Assembly: GCA_964429355.1 (NCBI GenBank)
Contig: CAYSCH010000304.1
Location: 1 to 11,704 of the forward strand
Direction: 5' to 3'
From: JAAYAY01 sp964429355
Lineage (GTDB): Bacteria > Planctomycetota > Planctomycetia > Pirellulales > Thermoguttaceae
DNA length: 11,704 nucleotides
Below, piece after piece: positions 1 through 6,302 of the stretch. The notes beneath the pieces are model-generated. The model did not search any database. It saw nothing but the letters and a program-made list of their open reading frames with translations, and was not told where the DNA came from. The position numbers and the translations under genes are program-made. How positions within the stretch are numbered: the first letter of the stretch is position 1; each line of letters starts with the position of its first letter.

Positions 1-146
1 TACCAAAACTCTCCCGCCCGGGGAATGTCTCATTTCCGACCACGCGCGGTATATCCATTATCGGAAGAGGAATTGGGAGCGCAAATAGCTCTATTGGGTG
101 GCATAAACGGATTTCGTTTGTTTTTTCGACTCCACGTGGTGACGCC

Positions 147-175
147 TTGCCGATCGGCCGATAACGGGTTAAATT
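147..175 (+). promoter_or_regulatory. Candidate promoter of rplM-rpsI
   Basis: TTGCCG (147-152) and TAAATT (170-175) each match the sigma-70 consensus at four of six positions and are exactly 17 bases apart. Transcription would start near 182 and leave a leader of about 100 bases before L13. Two overlapping 10-bp palindromes, GCCGATCGGC (149-158) and ATCGGCCGAT (153-162), lie across the -35 box and spacer. Bases 1-146 hold no gene or other signal that I can recognise. Planctomycete promoters are poorly defined, so this is tentative. Confidence 0.3.
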
Positions 176-202
176 ACATGTTTTCCATCCTTGCGCAGAA
201 GT

Positions 203-269
203 TCGGCGGGGCGGTCTGTCCCACCGAGTGCAACATAACGACGGCGATCTAGACGACGCCCCCTAGGCG
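203..269 (+). promoter_or_regulatory. Hairpins in the rplM 5' leader
   Basis: Two short inverted repeats lie between the likely transcription start and the L13 start. The first pairs TCGG-C-GGG (203-210) with CCC-A-CCGA (220-227), seven pairs around one C-A mismatch with a 9-base loop. The second pairs CGCC (257-260) with GGCG (266-269), and its right arm runs into the purine-rich GGCGAGAGCGAG stretch that would serve as ribosome binding site. Autoregulatory leaders are known for L13 operons in other bacteria; whether this leader binds L13 is only an inference. Confidence 0.25.
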
Positions 270-282
270 AGAGCGAGTTGGT

Positions 283-747
283 ATGGTAACGCAGAAGACA
301 TTTATGGCCAAACCGGCCGATGTGGAGCCCAAGTGGTGGGTCGTGGATGCGGAAGGCAAGGCGGTTGGCCGATTGGCCAGCGATATCGCCGTCTACCTGA
401 TGGGCAAGCATCGCCCCACTTACACCCCCCATGTGGATACCGGCGATTATGTCATCGTGCTGAATGTCGATAAGGTCGTCTTCACCGGGAAGAAGTGGGA
501 CCTCAAGCAATACACCTGGTACACAGGCTACACCCGCTTGCGGAAAGAGTCCGCCCGGGAACGCTTTGCGAAGAAGCCGGAGCGCATCCTTTACGATGCC
601 GTGCGGCGGATGTTGCCCAAAAACAAGCTGGCGCGGGACATGCTCGAGAAGCTGAAGCTTTTCACCGGCGCCGAGCACCCCCATCAGGCCCAGAAACCGG
701 AAGCCATCGAGTTGGGCGGGACGCGGAAAGACGCGGCTGTCGGCTAG
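283..747 (+). CDS. rplM: 50S ribosomal protein L13
   Basis: This is ribosomal protein uL13, an early-assembling protein of the large subunit that contacts 23S rRNA. It has 154 residues, slightly longer than the usual 140-150 because of a short C-terminal tail. Family landmarks are the VGRLAS segment (28-33), HVDTGDY (50-56), the MLPKNKL segment (110-116) and EHPHQAQKP (131-139), the last two belonging to the L13 signature region. The start at 283 is preferred over the ATG at 304 because KTFMAKP at residues 5-11 aligns with the KTFTAKP beginning of Escherichia coli L13. The ribosome binding site is weak, only a purine-rich GGCGAGAGCGAG before the start. The S9 gene follows after 64 bases on the same strand, the classic bacterial rplM-rpsI pair. 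Identification is secure. Confidence 0.97.
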   Translation: MVTQKTFMAKPADVEPKWWVVDAEGKAVGRLASDIAVYLMGKHRPTYTPHVDTGDYVIVLNVDKVVFTGKKWDLKQYTWYTGYTRLRKESARERFAKKPERILYDAVRRMLPKNKLARDMLEKLKLFTGAEHPHQAQKPEAIELGGTRKDAAVG

Positions 748-811
748 ACCGAGGCGCTGCAAGAGATCTCCTGATACCGAGCACGACCAAAAACAAACTG
801 GATAAGAAGTG

Positions 812-1228
812 ATGTCAGAAGCGACGATCGAAAGCAAAGGGACGGGCGATTATCTCGGAACCGGCCGGCGCAAGAGCTCGGTGGCGAGAGTTCGAGTTCG
901 CCCGGGAAAAGGTCAGATCCTCATCAACGATCGCCCGTTGGATGAGTTCTTCCGCAATGAGCAGCAGCGAACCGCCGTCCTGGCCCCCTTGAAGGCCACC
1001 CAGAGAGAGTCAGGCGTCGATGTCGCCATTCGCGTCCATGGTGGCGGACTCACCGGCCAGGCTGACGCCTGCAAGTTGGGGATCGCGCGAGCCCTGAAGA
1101 CAATGGACCGCGATCTGGAACCGCCGCTTCGCGACGGCAATCTGTTGACTCGCGATTCCCGCATGAAAGAGCGCAAGAAATACGGACTCCGCGGCGCACG
1201 TCGCGGTACCCAGTTCTCGAAACGTTAA
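812..1228 (+). CDS. rpsI: 30S ribosomal protein S9
   Basis: This is ribosomal protein uS9 of the small subunit, whose C-terminal tail reaches the P-site tRNA. The 138 residues are a little longer than the usual 130 because of a short N-terminal extension (residues 1-13). Visible landmarks are GTGRRKSSVARV (16-27), GGGLTGQADACKLGIARAL (77-95) and the basic end KKYGLRGARRGTQFSKR, closing with the almost invariant SKR. A GTG at 809 lies directly before the ATG at 812; I chose the ATG, with AAGAAG just upstream as a weak ribosome binding site. The gene is cotranscribed with rplM by position and is followed by a strong terminator. Identification is secure; only the start codon is slightly uncertain. 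Confidence 0.97.
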   Translation: MSEATIESKGTGDYLGTGRRKSSVARVRVRPGKGQILINDRPLDEFFRNEQQRTAVLAPLKATQRESGVDVAIRVHGGGLTGQADACKLGIARALKTMDRDLEPPLRDGNLLTRDSRMKERKKYGLRGARRGTQFSKR

Positions 1229-1263
1229 GCTCGCAGAAGCGGACTGCCCACGAATACAACACA

Positions 1264-1305
1264 AACGGCGGCCGATTCAGTGGAATCGGTCGCCGTTGTT
1301 GTTTT
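1264..1305. terminator. Strong intrinsic terminator after rpsI, probably bidirectional
   Basis: AACGGCGGCCGATTC (1264-1278) pairs over all 15 bases with GAATCGGTCGCCGTT (1283-1297), with one G-T wobble and an AGTG tetraloop, followed by GTTGTTTT. It lies 35 bases after the S9 stop codon. Read on the minus strand the same stem is followed by TGTGTTGTATT, so it may also stop transcription of the convergent gene ending at 1407. Confidence 0.85.
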
Positions 1306-1406
1306 CCTGCGAATCTGGCCGGAAACTCCGCCTCCCGCCATGCACGCAGCGCTCACCGGCGATGCTTCGCCAACTCAATGCCGCGGGAGCGATCTGCAGC
1401 AGCCCG

Positions 1407-2042
1407 TCACGCAGCCGGCTGCCGGTTCTCGTAGGCGAGGCTATCGAGGAATCGTTTGCTGGCGGTGTAGTCGCTCGGAGGCACGTCGCGAACGACCTTC
1501 TTGAGCTCCTCCGACATGGCCTTGATGGTCGCGTTGATCTTGCTGTAGTCGTCCAAAGTGCTCTGGCCGTAGGCAGCCCGATTGGCAAACAGAGCCTCCA
1601 ACTGGGCTCTGGAATCGGCGAACTGAGGCTGAGTGAGGACGCGAGGCCAACTGATTTCACCGGTAACGGAATCGAGCTGGCTGGGGCTGAGCTTGTCGGG
1701 ACGGCCGGCGGCGGCGATCCGGACAAAATCTTCACGCGACGGCCGCGGGCCACGTTCGGCGGCCCGGTAATCGCGGTTCTTCTGCCGCATCTGGAAATAA
1801 GTGTCGGTCCACTGATCGCGATTCTCCATATCGCGTTTGGCCGCCTCGGTCATGTTGATGGCCGCGGCAGAGTTGGCCAGGTTGGCCATGCCTTGAGAGC
1901 GAACAACGTCTGCATAGCCTCGGGCGTGGCTCTCGCCTACCGTGGAAGCCTTGTTGTCGACATAGCCGCCGTAGTACTGCGCGACCCCGATGGAACAGAG
2001 AAGGCTCAGAAGAGCCGATGCGCCGATTGCAGATTTTCTCAT
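1407..2042 (-). CDS. Putative secreted protein of unknown function
   Basis: I do not recognise this 211-residue protein. It begins with a basic residue pair and a hydrophobic stretch (about residues 5-20) that reads as a signal peptide, with a plausible signal peptidase I site after Ala21 (G-V-A before QYYGG). There is a Cys at 16 but no good lipobox. The mature part is charged and mostly helical in character, with polar segments such as GPRPSREDFVRIAAAGRPDK (about 98-117) and no membrane segment. The start is supported by GGAG about 10 bases upstream (plus-strand CTCC at 2053-2056). It is convergent with rpsI and diverges from the HEAT-repeat gene across about 400 bases. Small exported proteins of this kind are common in planctomycetes, but no function can be assigned. 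Confidence 0.8.
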   Translation of the reverse strand: MRKSAIGASALLSLLCSIGVAQYYGGYVDNKASTVGESHARGYADVVRSQGMANLANSAAAINMTEAAKRDMENRDQWTDTYFQMRQKNRDYRAAERGPRPSREDFVRIAAAGRPDKLSPSQLDSVTGEISWPRVLTQPQFADSRAQLEALFANRAAYGQSTLDDYSKINATIKAMSEELKKVVRDVPPSDYTASKRFLDSLAYENRQPAA

Positions 2043-2448
2043 GTCGATTCCACTCCAATATTGCCTGGAACACTCACCCGAGGTTCGCAGTCTGGTGATC
2101 AGCCATCATGGTACTCCAAGGCCGCCTCCGATGCGATTCCCTGCAACCCTCCCCTCACGGCAGATTGCAGAAATGAACAGCACCAAGACGACCAAGTCTC
2201 CCCCCAAAAGAAGTAGGCCTCAAGGCCTCCCAAAGCAGTTGACGGGAGTAGTTCCATGGAAGGGACTGACAGATATAATAAAGGCGTGGTTGAAGATCGT
2301 CAATTTGTGTTGACAAAATCGATATCCTGCACCCGTCCACGGACGGGAGGGGCCTCAGACGGTGCGGGGCGCAAGTCCAGGCCCTGGGGATCGGTTTTGG
2401 ACACATTGGAAAAGGGCCGTGTTTCGGTCTTTGCATCTGGAGAAAGAG
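2043..2448. other. Divergent intergenic region with weak regulatory signals
   Basis: No gene is apparent in these 406 bases between two divergent genes. A perfect TATAAT (2274-2279) has no matching -35 box at 16-18 bases. A perfect TTGACA (2310-2315) has no acceptable -10 box (CCGTCC at the 17-base spacing). Two inverted repeats are present: AGGCCT-CA-AGGCCT (2215-2228) and CCCGTC-CACG-GACGGG (2332-2347), neither followed by a T run. The region presumably carries the promoters of both neighbours, but I cannot place them. Confidence 0.4.
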
Positions 2449-4080
2449 ATGAAACAACTTGCTTTGGTAGCCACGTTGGCGGGAATGTTGCTTTGGTGTG
2501 CAACCGGCGTTGCCGCCGACGGGAGTATTGCCGAACTGACCAAGTCTCTTGGCTCGTCGGATGTCGCTGCCCAGATCGAGGCCATGGAGAAGCTGGAGGC
2601 GATGGGCCCAGATGCGTCGGACGCGGTGGCGGCACTGACAGAACTGCTCGAGTCGGACAACGCCGAGTTGCAGGCCCACGCTTCGGCGGCCCTCGGCGCC
2701 ATCGGGGAAGCAGCCCGGCCGGCCGCGGAAAAACTCGCGGGGCTGGTTCGAAATGACAACGAGTTGGTGCGGCGCGAGGCGATCGAGGCCCTTGAGGAAA
2801 TCCGGCCCGGTCCGCGAGTCATGTTGCCCATTCTTGCCGAGTTGCTCAAGGATCCGAACCCGGTCGTTCGAACCCGCATCATGTCCGCCGTAGCCGAGCG
2901 GGGAGTCGACGCACTACGGATTCTGGTTCCCGCATTGGACAACGAAGAGACGGCATATTTCGCCTGCCTGATCGTCGCCGAGCTTGGGCCCGGCGCCAAG
3001 GAAGCCGTTCCGGCGCTGGTGAAACTGCTCGACACCAAGGCCCCGACCTTGCAGCGTGAGGCGATTATGGCCCTGGCGGCGATTGGCCCCGATGCGGCGC
3101 CGGCCGTCGAAAAGCTCTCGGGGATTATCGATTGCCCGATCAACGGGGTTCCGGCGATTTATGCCCTTGGAAGCATTGGTAGTGTTCCCGGCGATGTGAA
3201 CACGAAACTGGTGGAGAAGGCGGAAGGTGACGATCCGATCGTCAAGACGGTGAGTGCCTGGGCATTGGCGAAGTTGCATCCTGGCGACGAGCGGTTTGTT
3301 CGCCGGGCCGCCAAGCTCCTGGTTGCCTCGCTGAAATCGGAGGATCCGAACGTCCGCCTGGCGGCCGTCAAGGCCCTGGAAACGCTGAAAGCCGATCCGA
3401 AGATCCTGCGACCGATCATGCTCGAAGCACTTGACAATGCCGACGAAGAAACAACCGTCGCCATGCTCGACGCCTTGGTGTCGCTGGGTCCGCAGATCGT
3501 CCCGCAACTGGTTGCGGCACTCAAACACGAGAAGGCCCGGCACTACGTGTGCTACATGCTCGGCGAGCTCGGACCGGGTGCCGCTCCGGCAACAGAGGCC
3601 TTGGCCGGACTGCTGGCCGATGCCGACGAGAAGACCCAGAGCGAGGCGGCCTTCGCGCTGGCCGAGATCGGGCCGGATGCCGCGGCGGCCGTTCCGGCGC
3701 TCCAGAAGGCCCTGGAGAGCCCAGGCCCCGTCCACTTCGCTGCAGCGTACGCCCTGGGACGAATTGGGCAGAAGGCTGCCGACGCCGAGCCGGCCCTGCT
3801 GGCCAAGCTGAAAGGCGATCCGACCATGGCACTGATCAGCGCCTGGGCGCTGGCACACATTCACGCCGACTGCGCAACGTGCCGTGAACAGGCCCTTCCG
3901 ATTCTGATCCGCGGATTGGACGATCCGGACGCCAAGTTCCGTGGCGAAGCGGCCAGCGGGGTCTGTTGTTTCGGCAAAGCGGCCGAGGGGGCCGCCCAGA
4001 AACTGAAGGAATTGCTCAACGATCCCGACGAAGAGGTCCGCCAGGCCGCAGCCGCCGCGCTGAAAGCAATCGAGAAGTAG
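2449..4080 (+). CDS. Exported HEAT-repeat protein
   Basis: The protein has 543 residues: a signal peptide (1-23, hydrophobic core LALVATLAGMLLWCATG, cleavage near VAA/DGS) followed by HEAT-like (PBS lyase type) repeats to the end. Repeat hallmarks are the recurring ALxxIGPxA helix ends and D-P-N/D-x-x-V-R turns, for example ALGAIG (81-86), ELGPGA (178-183), AIGPDAAPAV (211-220), DPNVRLAA (299-306), ELGPGA (373-378), EIGPDAAAAV (406-415) and DPDEEVRQAA (525-534). Such solenoids usually act as protein-binding scaffolds outside the cytoplasm; no enzyme motif is visible and the partner is unknown. Residues about 168-312 and 363-507 are an internal duplication at a fixed offset of 195. The frame is open from 2362, but I chose 2449 because GGAG (2439-2442) stands six bases before it and the signal peptide starts there. 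Downstream is a terminator at 4248-4281. Confidence 0.9.
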   Translation: MKQLALVATLAGMLLWCATGVAADGSIAELTKSLGSSDVAAQIEAMEKLEAMGPDASDAVAALTELLESDNAELQAHASAALGAIGEAARPAAEKLAGLVRNDNELVRREAIEALEEIRPGPRVMLPILAELLKDPNPVVRTRIMSAVAERGVDALRILVPALDNEETAYFACLIVAELGPGAKEAVPALVKLLDTKAPTLQREAIMALAAIGPDAAPAVEKLSGIIDCPINGVPAIYALGSIGSVPGDVNTKLVEKAEGDDPIVKTVSAWALAKLHPGDERFVRRAAKLLVASLKSEDPNVRLAAVKALETLKADPKILRPIMLEALDNADEETTVAMLDALVSLGPQIVPQLVAALKHEKARHYVCYMLGELGPGAAPATEALAGLLADADEKTQSEAAFALAEIGPDAAAAVPALQKALESPGPVHFAAAYALGRIGQKAADAEPALLAKLKGDPTMALISAWALAHIHADCATCREQALPILIRGLDDPDAKFRGEAASGVCCFGKAAEGAAQKLKELLNDPDEEVRQAAAAALKAIEK

Positions 4081-4102
4081 CCCGCTCGACGGAACGATTT
4101 CT

Positions 4103-4136
4103 GCCGCCTGCCGCGTCTTCAACGGCTACAGGCGGC
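4103..4136 (+). repeat. Inverted repeat after the HEAT-repeat gene
   Basis: GCCGCCTG (4103-4110) pairs perfectly with CAGGCGGC (4129-4136) across an 18-base loop, 22 bases past the stop codon. There is no T run, so it is a weak terminator candidate; it may protect the 3' end of the transcript or have no role. A second, distant inverted repeat follows (TGCCGAT 4145-4151 with ATCGGCA 4190-4196). Confidence 0.4.
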
Positions 4137-4234
4137 TGAGAGGTTGCCGATTCCGGGAAGCGGTTTCAAGGCTGCGACGGAAGGCTCCCATCGGCAGGGA
4201 TTCCTGGAATCGCCGCAGGCTTCGAAATTGGCTC

Positions 4235-5020
4235 TCAAGTTTTCATCAAGCCGGATTGCCGCACGGTGGTCCGGCTTTTTTGTGCGCCGCAACACCCGAC
4301 CAGCCTTCGGTCGGTACCGGCCGCCTGCGGCAAAAGGTGGCTGAACATAACGTGGGATTCACGGTCTACTATCGAACCACCGAACCGCGCGACATGGCTA
4401 CGATTGTCGAGCACCAGCGCGCGCTGCGTTTCGAGCCGGCCGGGGAGCGACATGATCCGCCAGTCCTCCTCCCACAACCGGGGATCTATGCGCGCTGCGA
4501 GGTCCTCGGGGATACCACCGACATATTGATTGCGTGTTCCCTCGAGGGTCAGGAAGGAGGTCGCCTCGGCTTCCCGCTCCGGCGTGGGATCGGCCCAATA
4601 GGCCCTGACCGGCACCCATTGCGGACCCATCCCGCTCTCATGGGCGTTGGCGTTCTGGACGATGAGGCCGCGTATCCTGCGCGGTGCACGCGTGGCGAGA
4701 TGAAATGCTACTGCCGCACCGAAATCATGGAGATAAAGGTGAAAAGACGCGACTCCGAGCCGCGCGAGCAGTTCCTCGGTCATGTCCGCGAAGCGTGCGA
4801 ATGAGGGCCGCTCAACCGGCTCGGATCTTCCGAACCCAGGCAGGTCCGGGGCGATCACGAAGCAGTTCCGCGAGAGGGGACCGATCACGTTCCGGAAGTA
4901 ATCCGACGAATTAGGCAAGCCATGGATCAGGAGAAACGCCGGCTTCTCCCGATCGCCCGCCAAGCGGACTGCCAACTCGGCGCCTTCAATCTCGAATTTC
5001 ACCGGTTCTGGCTTTCCCAT
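4235..5020 (-). CDS. Alpha/beta hydrolase (haloalkane dehalogenase / epoxide hydrolase type), C-terminally truncated
   Basis: Residues about 5-213 of this 261-residue frame read as a normal alpha/beta hydrolase: the HGLP oxyanion segment (33-36), PDLPGFGRS (58-66), and the nucleophile elbow LHDFGAAVAF with Asp99, which points to the Asp-nucleophile haloalkane dehalogenase / epoxide hydrolase branch. The cap-domain segments AYWADPTPE and LEGTRNQY are also recognisable. After NRSHVARF (near plus position 4382) the family pattern stops. The usual GRHDPFF segment with the catalytic acid and the TGHFALE-like segment with the catalytic His, roughly 80 residues, are absent. They are replaced by about 48 unrelated residues translated from a hairpin-rich region that includes a terminator for the opposite strand. 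The protein is probably inactive. The frame is open to 5233, but family length favours Met at 5020; its ribosome binding site is poor. It is convergent with the HEAT gene. Confidence 0.75.
   Translation of the reverse strand: MGKPEPVKFEIEGAELAVRLAGDREKPAFLLIHGLPNSSDYFRNVIGPLSRNCFVIAPDLPGFGRSEPVERPSFARFADMTEELLARLGVASFHLYLHDFGAAVAFHLATRAPRRIRGLIVQNANAHESGMGPQWVPVRAYWADPTPEREAEATSFLTLEGTRNQYVGGIPEDLAARIDPRLWEEDWRIMSLPGRLETQRALVLDNRSHVARFGGSIVDRESHVMFSHLLPQAAGTDRRLVGCCGAQKSRTTVRQSGLMKT
4248..4281 (+). terminator. Intrinsic terminator of the HEAT-repeat gene, inside the 3' end of the convergent hydrolase ORF
   Basis: AAGCCGGA (4248-4255) pairs with TCCGGCTT (4270-4277) around a 14-base loop, and the stem runs directly into a six-T run (4276-4281) on the plus strand. 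It lies 167 bases after the HEAT gene stop and within the last 50 bases of the hydrolase frame on the other strand. Further hairpins follow at once: CCGACC-AGCCTTC-GGTCGG (4296-4314) and GCCGC-CT-GCGGC (4320-4331). Confidence 0.75.
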
Positions 5021-5596
5021 CGCAATTGGTTCCGATGCCTCGGCCCGTCCGTTGATTTGTGCAGCCAAACGCCTTTCTTCGTAAGGCCAATTGTAGCCAA
5101 GGGCTTGTATGCCCGCCATCCGGTTTTCGGGGTGATAGGCAGTTTGGCCTATTCTTCGGGAGTGGAGTCTGGAGCGCGGCCTACTCTCAAACCGGGGCGC
5201 GCCAGTTACCGCTTTCCCGAAATTCATGCTCAACCAGGGTAGACATCGAGTAGGGTAATGCCCTCACCTGGCGACCAGTCCCATTCCAGGCGTCCGGCAG
5301 GCGAGGGATTGTGCCATTTACCCGTCGATCCTGGAACTCGCCAGAATGCCACCCCACTGGGGCGCGCGGCGGTGCCGACAGCCCTCCCTTGATCGGGTGG
5401 CGATCGCATGCAATTGACCCGGTCGCAGGAAACGGTCGCTCAGCGGATGCTCGGACACGCCGTAATCCCCAGGTTTGATGGGACTCCGCCCATCCCTCAC
5501 TGGATTGACACTATGGGCGTCGGTATCTTGGATGGCATCGAGCCGGGCCCGCTCGGCAAAAGGTAACTGGGCTAGAAAAACGCTTTCGGCTGAAAG
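5021..5596. other. Non-coding stretch rich in inverted repeats
   Basis: I find no convincing gene in these 576 bases; the reading frames that cross it lack a ribosome binding site and family motifs. Inverted repeats are frequent: ATAGGC-AGTTTG-GCCTAT (5135-5152), CCCC-ACT-GGGG (5352-5362), an 8-bp stem at 5391-5398/5417-5424 whose loop consists of three abutting palindromes, and GATGGG-ACTCCG-CCCATC (5477-5494). It may hold decayed gene remnants, including the former upstream region of the truncated hydrolase, or a dispersed repeat. Confidence 0.45.
5505..5533 (+). promoter_or_regulatory. Weak candidate promoter of the GspG-like gene
   Basis: A perfect TTGACA (5505-5510) lies 17 bases from TTGGAT (5528-5533), which matches the -10 consensus at only three of six positions. 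The start codon at 5597 is 64 bases downstream. The -35 match alone is weak evidence. Confidence 0.2.
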
Positions 5597-6085
5597 ATGA
5601 GAACAGGAAAGCCCATCTGGTTGTCGCTGATTGCGACGCTGATCCTCATTGGGATTACCATGCTCTTTGTCGACACCGTACCGCCACATTCCATGACTCA
5701 TGGTTCCATGCACATGTGCAAGCGTCGGGTCCTTCGCTATGCATACGAGCATGGTAAACTCCCTTCTGCACTGAGCGAGACAGAACCAATCGAAGGATTT
5801 CTTGCATCCACAAAGGACGGTTGGGGTGTCGTGCTCGACTACAGCGTTGATACAAACGACGTCGTGACGTTCAAAAGCCTGGGTAAGGATCGTGCAGTGG
5901 GCGGAGTTGGGGACAATGCAGACATGATCGGCGTCTTCCACGCAAGGCAACCGGATGGTTCTTGGTCAAGTGAGTTCGTGGACTGGACGCAAGACCCCTT
6001 TTACGCGTTGAGTCGGGAGAAGCCGAACCAAGCTCTGGACGGTACTTCCGCGGGTCGCGCGGACGCGTCGCCCGGCAGCCCGTGA
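5597..6085 (+). CDS. Membrane-anchored protein with a GspG-like C-terminal domain
   Basis: The protein has 162 residues: a short basic N-terminus, one hydrophobic helix (about 8-25), then a small extracytoplasmic domain. The order DGWG (74-77), LDYSVD (80-85), SLGKD (94-98), GG (102-103) and DNADMI (106-111) matches the C-terminal half of type II secretion major pseudopilins, where the DxWGxPYxY...SxGxDGxxGGxGxDADI pattern forms the calcium-binding loop. A pilin-type GFTLIE processing motif is absent, so this is not a normal GspG, and no secretion genes lie nearby. Planctomycetes carry many stand-alone proteins of this type; their role is not known. The last 21 residues (about 142-162, with NQALDGTSAGRADASPGSP) look like low-complexity read-through of a repeat rather than domain sequence. 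The ribosome binding site is weak (GAAAG touching the start). The neighbouring gene is convergent. Confidence 0.7.
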   Translation: MRTGKPIWLSLIATLILIGITMLFVDTVPPHSMTHGSMHMCKRRVLRYAYEHGKLPSALSETEPIEGFLASTKDGWGVVLDYSVDTNDVVTFKSLGKDRAVGGVGDNADMIGVFHARQPDGSWSSEFVDWTQDPFYALSREKPNQALDGTSAGRADASPGSP

Positions 6086-6090
6086 GGCCT

Positions 6091-6106
6091 CCGTTACGCC
6101 GAACGG
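6091..6106 (+). repeat. Small hairpin after the GspG-like gene
   Basis: CCGTT (6091-6095) pairs with AACGG (6102-6106) with the loop ACGCCG, five bases past the stop codon, followed by TTGTCC. It is too short and lacks a T run, so it is at best a weak terminator. The rest of the 217 bases between the two convergent genes shows no clear terminator on either strand. Confidence 0.25.
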
Positions 6107-6302
6107 TTGTCCGATTCACTCATACGTTTCGTGACGCGCCTCGAATAGGGACCGTTTAACGACACAAACGCATGAATTCCTCTGCTGGGGGATTTGAGGG
6201 TCGGATTCCAGGTCGGTCCGGACAACCATCGGCCTGCCATGCGGAATCGAGGAGGATTTGGCGTACTGAGAACCTAAGTGGGCAGTTCCGGCATCCTATC
6301 CT

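Noticed and set aside
1296..2216. Plus-strand open frame of 306 codons
   Set aside because: It lies opposite the small secreted-protein gene, starts inside the rpsI terminator stem and has no ribosome binding site.
2310..2338. Perfect TTGACA as a promoter for the HEAT-repeat gene
   Set aside because: At the 16-18 base spacings there is only C-rich sequence with no -10 similarity, so the single box is not enough.
2914..4122. Minus-strand open frame of 402 codons opposite the HEAT-repeat gene
   Set aside because: It is an antisense shadow of the HEAT repeats, whose regular codon pattern keeps the other strand open; no motif or start signal is present.
4144..4344. Plus-strand open frame of 66 codons after the HEAT-repeat gene
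   Set aside because: It runs through the terminator and hairpin cluster, has no ribosome binding site and no recognisable sequence.
5318..5950. Minus-strand open frame of 210 codons
   Set aside because: It overlaps the GspG-like gene antisense. The part outside that gene shows no recognisable domain, and the start lacks a ribosome binding site.
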